A stretch of DNA of 64,000 nt, from positions 3,961-67,960 of the forward strand of contig JAFAAN010000137.1 in NCBI GenBank assembly GCA_023426545.1. Direction: 5' to 3'. Each line of letters starts with the position of its first letter. Within the stretch, counting starts at the first letter, position 1. The DNA comes from Pseudomonadota bacterium. Its GTDB lineage: Bacteria; Myxococcota; Myxococcia; Myxococcales; Myxococcaceae. Positions 16,384 to 24,806 of this stretch are shown in pieces. The translations under genes were made by a program, and so were the position numbers. The notes beneath the pieces are model-generated. The model was not told the DNA's origin. It saw nothing but the letters and a program-made list of their open reading frames with translations, and made no database searches.

Positions 16384-17721
16384 ATGATGCGTCGCTGCGT
16401 CGTGCTGTGGTTCCTGCTTCTGGTGTCCGGTTGCTCAACGAGCCGTTCCGTTCGACTGGATACGGGCCGCGACACGTTCCTCGTCATTCCGCGCGAGGAA
16501 GCAGGCTCCAGGCCGCGCGAAGCCGAACTCACCACCGACGAATTCAAGGGTTCACTGCGGGAACTCGCCAGGGACGTTCGCTCGTTTCGCCACCCGACCC
16601 ATGAGGCCCGACAGCGCTTCGGCGTCCCTTCCCGCGGTGGCGTCTACCGCTACGAGCCCCGCGGCCATCGGCTCATCCCTCAAGCGACGGGAGATGACGG
16701 CCCTCACCTCCTGGCGTCTTACGCTGACGAAGAGCTGACGCAAGCCTACGGACAGTGGTGCTCACGCAAGAAACAGCCCGGCGACTGCCTTCGCCTGCTG
16801 GATGAAGGTCCTGTGTTGGCCAGTGACGGCAAGTACACGCTGGCGATGGCCATCGCCATGGACTCCGTCTGGGATGAAACCGCCGAAGCGTTGGCGGACA
16901 TGACGCATCCTCAAGCGCTGATGGCGACCGTGACGTCCGCGGTCAGCGTGTACTTGCTGCTGTGGACGCTTCCGGAGCCGGTGAGCAAGGGACTCGCCGC
17001 CCTCCTGACAGCCACTGCGATTGCATACCTGGGCGTAGACACGGTGTGGCGTCTGCTGGACGGGTGGCTCGTGCTTGTCCGCGAGGTGGACCAGGCCACG
17101 ACCTTCGCGCAGCTCAGCACGGCAGGGGAGACCTACGGCGAGGTCCTTGGGGAGAATGCCGCGCGCATCTTCGTCATGCTTGCCACGACGGCCATCGGAA
17201 ACACGGCGGGACTGGCTGCGAAATCGACAAGGCTTCCTGGCTCCGCACAGGCTGCGCTGAACGTCGAGGTGCAGGCGGGCTACCAGTTCGCGGCCCTCGG
17301 CAGCGTGAAATCCGTGGCCATGACAGCGGAGGGCTTCGCCATCGCGCTCGCACCCCATGCGGTGGCCATGGCGGCAAGAGAGACGGCGACCTCCCGCACG
17401 CAGAAGCACCATCTCGCCACGAACAAGAACGAGATCTCCACGGCGCGTGGCGGCCCCTGGACGCCAGAGTTCAGACGAATCTTCAAGCGCGCGGGAATGG
17501 AGCTGAAAGACCCTGACAACATCGTTCAGGTCCAGGGGCACAAGGGGCCGCATCCGAGGGCCTACCACCAGGCTGTTCACGACAGACTCATCAACGCCAC
17601 GGAAGGCTGCCGTACGATGGAGTCGTGCCGCAAAGCGCTGACGACCGCGCTCAAGGAACTGGCCGAAGAGGTCTCCACACCAGGAACGAAGCTCCACAGG
17701 CTCCTGACCCGAGCCATGTGA
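16384..17721 (+). CDS. Lipoprotein toxin candidate with C-terminal AHH nuclease domain (SitA-like)
   Basis: A 445-residue protein with a clear lipoprotein signal (VVLWFLLLVSGC, Cys at residue 17) and a strong GGAGGAG ribosome site. A middle region contains two hydrophobic stretches (about residues 176-195 and 200-220), then an Ala-rich linker. The C-terminus from about residue 335 is an HNH/endonuclease-VII-type AHH domain: TQKHHLATNKN with HH at residues 342-343, PWTPEFRRIFKRAGM, then GHKGPHPRAYHQAVH. In M. xanthus, lipoproteins of this plan (SitA) are toxins passed between siblings by TraA-dependent outer-membrane exchange. The immunity-like gene directly follows. The toxin role is an inference from architecture and pairing. 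Confidence 0.82.
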   Translation: MMRRCVVLWFLLLVSGCSTSRSVRLDTGRDTFLVIPREEAGSRPREAELTTDEFKGSLRELARDVRSFRHPTHEARQRFGVPSRGGVYRYEPRGHRLIPQATGDDGPHLLASYADEELTQAYGQWCSRKKQPGDCLRLLDEGPVLASDGKYTLAMAIAMDSVWDETAEALADMTHPQALMATVTSAVSVYLLLWTLPEPVSKGLAALLTATAIAYLGVDTVWRLLDGWLVLVREVDQATTFAQLSTAGETYGEVLGENAARIFVMLATTAIGNTAGLAAKSTRLPGSAQAALNVEVQAGYQFAALGSVKSVAMTAEGFAIALAPHAVAMAARETATSRTQKHHLATNKNEISTARGGPWTPEFRRIFKRAGMELKDPDNIVQVQGHKGPHPRAYHQAVHDRLINATEGCRTMESCRKALTTALKELAEEVSTPGTKLHRLLTRAM

Positions 17722-17733
17722 GAGAAGGCCCCC

Positions 17734-18303
17734 ATGACGAAGCGCTACTTCAGGCTGACGGAGGACATGCAAGCCGGGAACTGGGACCTCGGCGACCCGG
17801 TGGACGCATCGGGCCACGAAGTGGACGACCTTTGGATGTACACCGCCGGGCGTCCCATCCAGGCCGAAGGGCGCCTGAACATCCCCATCGACACACCGGG
17901 CAGGCCGTTGGACTTCTGCACCGTGGGGGTGGGCGTGATGCCAATCGTCCATGCCCGGGTGGCGTCATTCTTCGCGGAGCTCGCCCCGGATGATGTGCAA
18001 CTCATCCCCGTGGACATCGAGGGTCATGCGTCTCAGCACCTCATCCTGGTCGCCACGAAGCTCATCCGCTGCATCGACGACGAGGCGTCCGAGGAGGTCC
18101 GCTACTGGAAGCCCGAGCATGGTCAGCCGGAACGCGTGGGCCAGTACCGTTCGGTCATCGGCCTCCGAATCGACCCCGCGAAGGTCGGCGACACCAAGGT
18201 GTTCCGCACCTGGGGATGGAAGCTCGCGCTCATTGTCTCGGAGGACATCAAGACCGCCCTCGAGGAGTCCGGCGCCACGGGCGTGGAGTTCACACCGGTA
18301 TAA
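17734..18303 (+). CDS. DUF1629/Imm11-like immunity protein
   Basis: A 189-residue acidic, soluble protein without signal or membrane segment: MTKRYFRLTEDM, then VDDLWMYTAGRPIQ, DFCTVGVGVMPIVHARVA, and an end IVSEDIKTALEESGATGV before EFTPV. This pattern fits the DUF1629 (imm11) group, found next to polymorphic toxins. It starts 12 bp after the AHH toxin stop with GAGAAGG upstream of the ATG, so the pair is probably cotranscribed and this protein would neutralise the nuclease in the cytoplasm. The partner specificity is inferred only from position. A truncated inverted homologue is present at 16232-16369. Confidence 0.8.
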   Translation: MTKRYFRLTEDMQAGNWDLGDPVDASGHEVDDLWMYTAGRPIQAEGRLNIPIDTPGRPLDFCTVGVGVMPIVHARVASFFAELAPDDVQLIPVDIEGHASQHLILVATKLIRCIDDEASEEVRYWKPEHGQPERVGQYRSVIGLRIDPAKVGDTKVFRTWGWKLALIVSEDIKTALEESGATGVEFTPV

Positions 18304-18315
18304 GGGCGAGCCGTC

Positions 18316-18555
18316 ATGAAACCGCCGCTCCAACTGCCCGAGGAACTCCGATGAATGCTCCATTTCCGAGCACTGGATCTCGAGTCCTACGTCGAAAGGC
18401 TTCTCGAAGCCGCACCTTCTCCGTATCTTTACAGCCGCTCAGAACGCGTTGCGCGCTCGCCGCGAGGAGAATCAAGTGGAGTCTGGATTCACACGGTGGG
18501 GCAGTGTCGCTGTCGTGGCGCTTCTCGCTTTGGCAAGTTGCTCGAAGGGGACTGA
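18316..18555 (+). pseudogene. Small ORF interrupted by an in-frame TGA; degraded gene of unknown family
   Basis: From an ATG at 18316 the frame reads MKPPLQLPEELR, hits TGA at 18352-18354, then immediately continues from an ATG in the same frame: MLHFRALDLESYVERLLEAA and on to a stop at 18555. Removing the one stop gives a plausible 79-residue amphipathic protein, so this could be one gene broken by a point mutation, or two tiny coupled ORFs. It overlaps the start of the following lipoprotein. I recognise no family. Placed after a toxin-immunity pair, it may be a leftover of an earlier cassette. Confidence 0.35.
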
Positions 18556-18883
18556 CATGGCCGGAGCCCCCGAAGACATCTATCGACGCTTCATGCTGGC
18601 CAATCTCACCGGTGACGAGAAGGTCATCCGTTCGCTCATCCTCGACAATCCGGACGCCGCATTGCTCTGGTCAGGCGGCTCCTATCCCGAGCCCGTGGCT
18701 GCCGCGCTCGGGAAGCAGTACCGCGAGATGCAAATCACCCGCGTCATGGATGAGCCCGAACGGGTCGTGCTCCAGAGTTCCGCCGCACCCGTCCCCATGG
18801 AAGTCCGCCGTGTCAACGGTGAGTGGAAGCTCGACGCGGCGCCGCTCATCGAGTTCCGCAAGAAGTCAGCGGCTCGCCCCTGA
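18476..18883 (+). CDS. Small lipoprotein, unknown function
   Basis: A 135-residue protein from a GTG at 18476, preceded by GAGGAG at a good distance. The signal is lipoprotein type (WGSVAVVALLALASC with Cys near residue 21). The mature part begins AGAPEDIYRRFMLANLTGDE and ends with a beta-hairpin (VPMEVRRVNGEWKLDAAPL). The helix-then-sheet order with a final NGEWKL strand resembles small NTF2/DUF4878-like lipoproteins, but I cannot confirm that. It could be part of the toxin-immunity group (a helper lipoprotein) or independent. The 196 bp to the next gene hold no ORF I would defend. Confidence 0.65.
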   Translation: MESGFTRWGSVAVVALLALASCSKGTDMAGAPEDIYRRFMLANLTGDEKVIRSLILDNPDAALLWSGGSYPEPVAAALGKQYREMQITRVMDEPERVVLQSSAAPVPMEVRRVNGEWKLDAAPLIEFRKKSAARP

Positions 18884-19079
18884 GCCCACGGGCCATCGTG
18901 CGTGAGTCACTCCACCGGGCCCCAAGCGGGTCCTGGCGGCCTCCATGACAGCCGCTGCCGAAATGGCCGTCGCGCGGGCGGTCCAGGGATGCAATTCCCC
19001 CGCGCTGACTGCGCAAGCACGCCCTTGAGTCAGACGAGTTCAACCTGCCAGACAGGTCCTCCCGCCTGACCACGCGTTC

Positions 19080-19781
19080 ATGCAATATCCGACACCCATG
19101 ACCTCCTGGAACCGCGGACCGGGAGCGCCACCCTCGGCGCTGCTGCGGCACGCGCTGGCGACGCTGAAGCAGCACTACGCCTGGGAGTACCGCGCCCTGG
19201 GCGAAGCCGAGGCCACCCGGAAGCTCCAAGCAGGGTTCGCCACCGCGCACCGCCAGGGACTGGGAGAGACCCCGCAGGCCGTCCTGTTCGCGCTCGGCCA
19301 GGTGCTCGCGGACGCCGCCGCTCCTGAGTATGACGCTGGCGCCTGGGCCACCACCTGCCGGCGCTCCGCCCCCGGGCACGGCGTGGCCAGGAGCCCGTGG
19401 AAGGGCGCGCTGACCATCCGCGCCGCCCAGATGCAGGCCTTCGAGCCTCCCGAGAAACCCAAGGTCCAAGACCGCCTGTTCGCCCACTTGAAGCGCGTGT
19501 TCCCCGAACGGATGCGCGCTCTTGGCCCCGCCGCCGCGCTCGCGCTCGTCGAAGCCGGCATCGCCACCGCCGAACGCCACGGCATCCAGGACGCGAAGAG
19601 CATCACCCTGCTCACCGACCTCGTCGTCGTGAAGGGCCCTGGCTTCGAGGACACCCCCGCCATGGCCTGGAGCGGCGCCATCCTGCGCTCGGCCTCCATC
19701 CCCTCCGAGGAGAAGGCCGGGATGATTCTCCGCATGCTGAAGCAGCGCGGCAGCGAGGTGCCCGATGCCACCAACCGCTGA
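19080..19781 (+). CDS. Alpha-helical protein, candidate T6SS effector-associated (accessory) protein
   Basis: A 233-residue, mostly helical soluble protein. The C-terminal block from about residue 135 (LFAHLKRVFPERMRALGP, VEAGIATAERHGIQDAKSIT, LLTDLVVVKGPGFEDTPAMAW) matches my memory of a small domain that often travels with VgrG/PAAR-linked effector genes in Proteobacteria. That link is recognition by pattern, not shown here, since no vgrG, PAAR or hcp gene lies in the window. An alternative start is the ATG at 19098. Its end overlaps the next ORF by 17 bp, so it probably opens the operon running to 23672. Confidence 0.6.
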   Translation: MQYPTPMTSWNRGPGAPPSALLRHALATLKQHYAWEYRALGEAEATRKLQAGFATAHRQGLGETPQAVLFALGQVLADAAAPEYDAGAWATTCRRSAPGHGVARSPWKGALTIRAAQMQAFEPPEKPKVQDRLFAHLKRVFPERMRALGPAAALALVEAGIATAERHGIQDAKSITLLTDLVVVKGPGFEDTPAMAWSGAILRSASIPSEEKAGMILRMLKQRGSEVPDATNR

Positions 19782-20349
19782 CTGGACCGACCGCGCCAGC
19801 CAGGACGTCGCCAACGTCCCTCCAGATGTCGGCACCCCCGTGATGCCCTGCCCCGCCACCGCGGCCACCGTCGTGGTCCAGGTGTGGTGCCCGGAGAACG
19901 GGCAACTCATCGGCGACACCTCCGTCCAGCTCACCGGCCCCACCGGACAACAGGGCGCCACCGCTGTCGACTCGGGCGCCGTCACCTTCCGCTCGCTGCG
20001 AGGCGGCCGCTATTCGCTGCAACTCACCCTCACGGGGGCGCACGCCAGGAACTACCGCATCGACGCGCCACCGGGCCCCTTCTCCCTCGCCGACGGCGAA
20101 ACCCAGAGCATCATCGTCCCCGTCCGGTGCGTGATGCCCAAGGCCGTCGCCACTGTGAAGACGCGTCCTCCGCCCCGGGCCCAGGCCCAGGTGACGTCTC
20201 GAACGGGCGAGCCCGGCGCCTCCCAGCCCCTCGCTTCGGCCAAGGCCACCGCCGTCTCGCGCCCCCCGGCCTCCGTTCGCGCCAGCAGCACCTCCCCGCA
20301 CCCCAGCTCCGCCAGGGCCTCCCTTTCCCCTCGGCCCCAGGGCGACTGA
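19765..20349 (+). CDS. Protein with prealbumin-like (SpaA/carboxypeptidase-regulatory-like) domain
   Basis: A 194-residue protein. Residues about 28-120 form a beta-sandwich signature (ATVVVQVWCPENGQLIG, VQLTGPTGQQGATAVDSGAV, FRSLRGGRYSLQLTLTG) like Cna-B/carboxypeptidase-regulatory domains. A low-complexity Ala/Ser/Pro tail of 70 residues follows. There is no signal peptide, which would fit a cargo or spike-tip accessory protein rather than a surface adhesin. The start overlaps the preceding stop, and a 24-bp gap with AAGGAG leads to the metallopeptidase gene. The function is unknown; its position suggests it helps load or present the downstream enzyme. Confidence 0.65.
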   Translation: MPPTADWTDRASQDVANVPPDVGTPVMPCPATAATVVVQVWCPENGQLIGDTSVQLTGPTGQQGATAVDSGAVTFRSLRGGRYSLQLTLTGAHARNYRIDAPPGPFSLADGETQSIIVPVRCVMPKAVATVKTRPPPRAQAQVTSRTGEPGASQPLASAKATAVSRPPASVRASSTSPHPSSARASLSPRPQGD

Positions 20350-20373
20350 ACCCCTCCCGACAAGGAGTTCCCC

Positions 20374-22614
20374 GTGCAATACGAGGTCTATGAAGGCGAC
20401 CCCATCAAGCTGAAGGGCGTCGAGACCGAGGAAGCCGTCGAGTTCACGCTCATCAACACGGACGGCAAGGGCAAGGAAGAGAAGGTGACGGCCCAGCGCC
20501 ACGAGCACACCTGCGGCAAGGTCCCCGCGGGGATGGAGAACTACGTCATCTCGTGGAACTACAAGCTGCCGGAGCAGGAGGACCTCCTCTCGGGCCAGGA
20601 CACCTTCCGCGTCTGGCCCAGGACCCTGAAGCTCGACGTCAAGATGCAGGAAGGCGCCAAGGGCTCCGCGGAGGGCTTCACCTTCTCGCTGGTGCAGGGC
20701 GAGAAGTCCGAGAAGCCCACGGTGACGGGCGGCAAATGGGCGGGCTCCCTCGAAAAGGAAGCGTACCGCTTCGATGCCGTCTCGCCCTGGAAGCTCGAGA
20801 AGAAGACGGCCTCCACGGAAGAGGCCGCGAGCTACGCGCTCGAGGTCTCCCAGCTCCCGTGGACGGCGAAAATCATCTCGCACACCGAAGGCAAGGCCGA
20901 GGACTCACCCTTCAAGCAGTACGTGAACCTCCCCATCACGGACGGCACGGACAAGGGGAACATCATGCGCGTGGAGGTGGCACCGCATGACAAGGCGCTC
21001 GGCTTGAAGGACCAGAAGCTCAGCGTGTGCGTCACCTTCAAGGCCTCCAACAGCAAGCGGACCACCCCTCGTCCAGCGCTCATCCTCAACGGCGCGACGC
21101 AGACCAGCACGGATCCGGACGCGGCGCCCGGGACGGCGGACCTCGTCTACAAGGCGCAGCTCGCCCTGCCCGCGAATGGCGGCAGTTGTGAGTTCCATGT
21201 CCAGCTCGGCTACGCCGGCGGCGACATGTGTCACATCCAGGTCGGCTTCGATGACGGCACGGGCGACGACGAACTCTGGGTGTGCAACTGGCGGCGGCTG
21301 GAGTCCGAGTTCGTCGTCCCCCACAGCAGCCTGCGGCAGGGCTGGGACACCATCGTCAACAACGACGACGCGGCCCCCGGGCCGCACCCGGACTTCGCGG
21401 CCGCCCTCAAGCGAATCCTCGACCCGCTGTTCATCGAGCTGACGTTCCCCGACGCCTTCCGCGCCGTCTACACGGACGCCGACATCAATGCCCTGCTGTC
21501 GGCTCGGGGCGGCACGGCCACCTTCATCCTGCCGGGCGCGTACGTCCACGAAAGGCTCACTCCGGACAAGAACTGCACGTTCCTGTCTCCCAAGGACCTG
21601 GATGCCCTCCGGGACCGCGTCCTCCACAATCCGCCCGCGGACCCTCGCCGGCTCATGCTCGTCTGGACGGACATGCTGCCCAAGACGCTGTCCGACGATA
21701 ACGCGGACGTGAGCGCCGCGACGCCCGGCGAGTACGTGGCCACGTTCGAGCCCCCCTCCACCCCCATTGAGCACACCACGGCCAAAGGGCAGCTCATCGC
21801 CATGCGCAACCCGGTGTGCACGGGCCCCGCGGACCTGTGGGGCGTGGAGAAGGTCTACTGGCGCATCACCGGTTTCCGGAAGATGGGCGACACCGATTGG
21901 CTGCCGAAGGAGGTCATCTGGCAGGAACCCGAGACTGGGCAAGACCACCTCAACTCCCTCTGGGACTACTGGGAGACGCCCACGGAGGTCCTTCCAACGA
22001 CCCAGGCGGAAGCCGAGAAGTGGGTCGACTTCGATTCCGCGAAGAAGTTCAAGATCAAGCTGCCCAACGTCGACCCCCAGGACCCGGGCCAGTACCTGAC
22101 GGACTGGAATGGCTACGAGCACCGCATCCTGGTCACCGTGGGGCTTCGTCACTTCCAGATGGGGGCGAACGCCAACGCGGTCCAGGGGAAGATCCGGATG
22201 ACGCCGTGCATGGGCCTGGGCACCGCGGAGGGCGTGGCGCGGACGCTGTGCCATGAAATCGGCCACAACCTGGGCCACGCGTACATCGAGAACAAGGGCT
22301 CTGCGACGGACGGCCGGGGCCGCCTCCCCAAGCACCAGATTCCAGGAGTCCCTTTCGACGACTTCATCCCGGCGGGGTACTTCTATGCGGGCCGCGGGCA
22401 CAAGGGCTCGCATTGCGCGCATGGATTGAAGGTGGGAGGAAAGGACCTGAGCATCAAGAGCTTCAACCTTCCCGACTACATGCTCGACAGCAACTGCGTC
22501 CTGTTCGGCGCGGGTGACCAGAGCAAGACGGTGCAGTTCAGTTATTGCCCGGAGTGCACGCGTTACATCAAGGCCAGCGACGCGCTCGACATCACCACGA
22601 ACTGGAAGGCCTAG
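20374..22614 (+). CDS. Predicted zinc metallopeptidase, candidate secreted effector
   Basis: A 746-residue protein from a GTG with AAGGAG 6 bp upstream. The first 330 residues are beta-rich with no signal peptide. The C-terminal part carries a zincin motif at residues 627-631 within LCHEIGHNLGH. The position where metzincins have a third histidine is Tyr, so the third ligand may be the His four residues after HEIGH, or lie elsewhere. Further on, GHKGSHCAHG and FSYCPECTRY supply two more Cys/His sites, perhaps a second zinc knot. The lack of a signal together with a metallopeptidase core and accessory neighbours suggests delivery by a contact-dependent machine. The substrate and delivery route are inferred only. 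Confidence 0.68.
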   Translation: MQYEVYEGDPIKLKGVETEEAVEFTLINTDGKGKEEKVTAQRHEHTCGKVPAGMENYVISWNYKLPEQEDLLSGQDTFRVWPRTLKLDVKMQEGAKGSAEGFTFSLVQGEKSEKPTVTGGKWAGSLEKEAYRFDAVSPWKLEKKTASTEEAASYALEVSQLPWTAKIISHTEGKAEDSPFKQYVNLPITDGTDKGNIMRVEVAPHDKALGLKDQKLSVCVTFKASNSKRTTPRPALILNGATQTSTDPDAAPGTADLVYKAQLALPANGGSCEFHVQLGYAGGDMCHIQVGFDDGTGDDELWVCNWRRLESEFVVPHSSLRQGWDTIVNNDDAAPGPHPDFAAALKRILDPLFIELTFPDAFRAVYTDADINALLSARGGTATFILPGAYVHERLTPDKNCTFLSPKDLDALRDRVLHNPPADPRRLMLVWTDMLPKTLSDDNADVSAATPGEYVATFEPPSTPIEHTTAKGQLIAMRNPVCTGPADLWGVEKVYWRITGFRKMGDTDWLPKEVIWQEPETGQDHLNSLWDYWETPTEVLPTTQAEAEKWVDFDSAKKFKIKLPNVDPQDPGQYLTDWNGYEHRILVTVGLRHFQMGANANAVQGKIRMTPCMGLGTAEGVARTLCHEIGHNLGHAYIENKGSATDGRGRLPKHQIPGVPFDDFIPAGYFYAGRGHKGSHCAHGLKVGGKDLSIKSFNLPDYMLDSNCVLFGAGDQSKTVQFSYCPECTRYIKASDALDITTNWKA

Positions 22615-22619
22615 CGGAC

Positions 22620-23672
22620 ATGGCACCGGGCATCTTCGAAATCGAGGGCCAGGACTACTGGACCGACCCGTTCAAGTTCAGCGCCCGGGTGCTGCGCAAG
22701 TTCGTCCCCGAGGGACGCTACGGGCTGTTCCTGGACGCGCCCGCGCGAGCCGACCTCCGGACGGCCGACCGCATCCCCTTGCTGTCGCTGTACGCCGTGA
22801 AGCAGCAGGAGGCGCGCATCTACGACCCGTGGAGCACGGGCCACCTCGTGGGCGTGCGGCTGGAGGACCGGACGCTCGACATCACCCCGCTGGTCGAACC
22901 GCCCGAGCAGCCGGGCCTGTTCGACCAGGATGATGCCGATCCAGCGCCTCCGGGAAACGGAGCCATGGCCCTCGTCGAGCAGACGGACGCCCTCCGGCTC
23001 GAAGCGATGCAGCAGCCCGGAACCTACCTGCTGACGGCGCTGATGCTGGACCGCACGTCCAACCGCGTGCAGGTCCAGGTCACCCGCTCCGTCCCCGGCT
23101 ACCAGGACGAAGAAGTCACCCGCTTCCTGGAGTCCCTGAAGCAGCAGCCGCCACCGCCCGAGCCCGTGCGGTACGCCCCTGGCGAGGACGCGCGCCAGTT
23201 CCAGGCACGGCCGGACAGCCCTCCCACGCCGGAGGCCCCGGGCATCGCCGTGCACGGCGAGCGCGTGTTCCTGTACGAGCCAGGGAAGCCCGCGTGGATC
23301 CGCGGCACCTTCCAGGTCCCCGTGCTCGCCCACGAGCGGGTTCCACCCAAGCCGGAGCCGGGTGACGACGACGACGGCCATGGCCAACCTCGCCCCGCGG
23401 CCATCATCCCCGTCTCCCTGGTGGTGATTGGCAGCCGCACCGGAGAGGCGGAGGTCATCTCCCTCCGCGTCCCCTGCTTCCAGGATGCCCCCGTGGAGGC
23501 AGGCGCCCTGGTGACGGGCCACTTCGAGTACGACCTCTTCCAGCACCCCGCCTTCAAGGGCAAGGCCCAGACACACTTCGTCTATGCCTTCTGCGGCGAG
23601 GCCATGAGCGGCCCCACGCGGATGGCCGTGGTGACGCGGGACATGTTGGATTTGGGGAGCCGCCGCCGGTGA
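22620..23672 (+). CDS. Hypothetical protein of the metallopeptidase cassette
   Basis: A 350-residue protein beginning MAPGIFEIEGQDYWTDPFKF, 5 bp after the metallopeptidase stop. It has two beta-rich halves joined by a Pro/Glu-rich linker (about residues 165-200) and an Asp-rich turn (DDDDGHG) near residue 255. No signal or TM is seen. The first half starts like a compact beta-domain (FSARVLRKFVPEGRYGLFLD). I do not recognise the family. Tight spacing on both sides and the shared lack of export signals suggest it acts with the metallopeptidase, for example as its chaperone, immunity protein or stabiliser; the data do not choose among these. Confidence 0.6.
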   Translation: MAPGIFEIEGQDYWTDPFKFSARVLRKFVPEGRYGLFLDAPARADLRTADRIPLLSLYAVKQQEARIYDPWSTGHLVGVRLEDRTLDITPLVEPPEQPGLFDQDDADPAPPGNGAMALVEQTDALRLEAMQQPGTYLLTALMLDRTSNRVQVQVTRSVPGYQDEEVTRFLESLKQQPPPPEPVRYAPGEDARQFQARPDSPPTPEAPGIAVHGERVFLYEPGKPAWIRGTFQVPVLAHERVPPKPEPGDDDDGHGQPRPAAIIPVSLVVIGSRTGEAEVISLRVPCFQDAPVEAGALVTGHFEYDLFQHPAFKGKAQTHFVYAFCGEAMSGPTRMAVVTRDMLDLGSRRR

Positions 23673-24406
23673 AGCCCACGCACGACGCGCCAGACGATGA
23701 CGACTACGGCATGTCCCTGCCGGCGCTCGTCGTCCTGCGCATCTGCGTCATGTTCATCGAGCTGTTCACCCGGCTGGGTGACGTGCTGCTCCTGCTGCGC
23801 CGGCCCCGGCTGCTTCCGCCCTACCTGGGAATCTGGCTGCGCGAGGTCTTCGTCTCGCCCTACCGCCTGAAGCGCTCCTTCGAGGTGGCGCGGGTGCTCC
23901 AGGCCAGCGGGCAGATTCTCAAGGAGCTGATGTACGGCGAGATGCCCGTGCACACGGGCGTGTGGCTCTTCTGGAAGGCGGGCCTGGGCCCCGGCTCGCG
24001 GCTGGTGGACCTGGGCGCGGGACGCGGCCGCACGCTCTTGGCCGCGCGCTGGCTGGGCGCGGAGGCCGTGGGTGTCGAGCTGATGCAGCACCACGTCGCC
24101 CTGGCTCGAAAGCCGGTGGAGAAGGCGGGCGCACGGCTCGTGCTCGGTGACGCGATGCAGGCGGACCTCCAGGACGCCACGCACGTCTTCACCAACTGGA
24201 CGGCGCTGACGCCGCGGACGCGCGCCCGCCTGGTGGAGCGCTTCCGCACCTGCCGCCCCGGCACCCGCATCCTCACGGTGACGCGGCCGGTGGAGGCCCC
24301 CGGCTTCACCGTCGTCTCCAAGCACCGGCTCCTCTTCACCTGGGGCCTGGAGCACGTCTGGGTTCACGAAGTCGGCGAACGTGTCGTTGGAGATGCAATC
24401 AATTGA
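23669..24406 (+). CDS. Membrane-anchored class I SAM-dependent methyltransferase
   Basis: A 245-residue protein from a GTG that overlaps the previous stop (GTGA). An N-terminal hydrophobic helix (LPALVVLRICVMFIELF, residues 17-33) is followed by an amphipathic segment. The Rossmann methyltransferase fold has motif I LVDLGAGRGRTLLAAR (about 113-128), motif II VGVELMQHHVALA and motif IV-like DATHVFTNWTAL. The target is unknown. Coupling to the upstream cassette may be accidental or may mark it as the operon's last gene. A DOT1-like or small-molecule methyltransferase is possible; the VELMQHHV motif has the acidic residue that binds the ribose hydroxyls. Confidence 0.75.
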   Translation: MKPTHDAPDDDDYGMSLPALVVLRICVMFIELFTRLGDVLLLLRRPRLLPPYLGIWLREVFVSPYRLKRSFEVARVLQASGQILKELMYGEMPVHTGVWLFWKAGLGPGSRLVDLGAGRGRTLLAARWLGAEAVGVELMQHHVALARKPVEKAGARLVLGDAMQADLQDATHVFTNWTALTPRTRARLVERFRTCRPGTRILTVTRPVEAPGFTVVSKHRLLFTWGLEHVWVHEVGERVVGDAIN

Positions 24407-24508
24407 CACGGCTTCCGGTGACACCGGCTCCATGCCTACGCTCCGCGCCGCGACGCCGGGCCTCGTGGCCTCGATGCCACGGGCCCAGGCGTCCAGGAGC
24501 TGAATCAC

Positions 24509-24787
24509 ATGAAGGCATGGATGACGGTGGTGTCGCTGGCCGTGGTTCCCCTCGCCGTGGGTTGCACGTCGTCGCGCGAGCTGACGCGCGCGCGCGCGGA
24601 GGCGAATGTGCTGCGCAAGGACGCGGACACGTTGCGCGAGGAGAACGCGGCGTTGAAGGAGCGCGTCGGCGAGCTGGAGGGCCAGCTCGCGACGGTGCTG
24701 GAGGAGCGCGACGCGCTGAAGGCCGCCGCCGAGCAGCCCCCCGAGCCCGTCGTCGCGCCCGCCGCGGGCAAGAAGCGCAAGAAGTAG
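24509..24787 (+). CDS. Coiled-coil lipoprotein
   Basis: A 92-residue protein with a lipoprotein signal (MTVVSLAVVPLAVGC, Cys at residue 19). A heptad-rich coiled coil follows (LREENAALKERVGELEGQLA), then a Pro/Ala stretch and a Lys/Arg end (GKKRKK). The plan recalls small Lpp-like envelope lipoproteins that tether or space the outer membrane, but the C-terminal Lys cluster, possibly a peptidoglycan contact, is only suggestive. It stands alone between the methyltransferase and the DUF4326 gene. Confidence 0.75.
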   Translation: MKAWMTVVSLAVVPLAVGCTSSRELTRARAEANVLRKDADTLREENAALKERVGELEGQLATVLEERDALKAAAEQPPEPVVAPAAGKKRKK

Positions 24788-24806
24788 CACCCGCGAGGCC
24801 GCGCCG

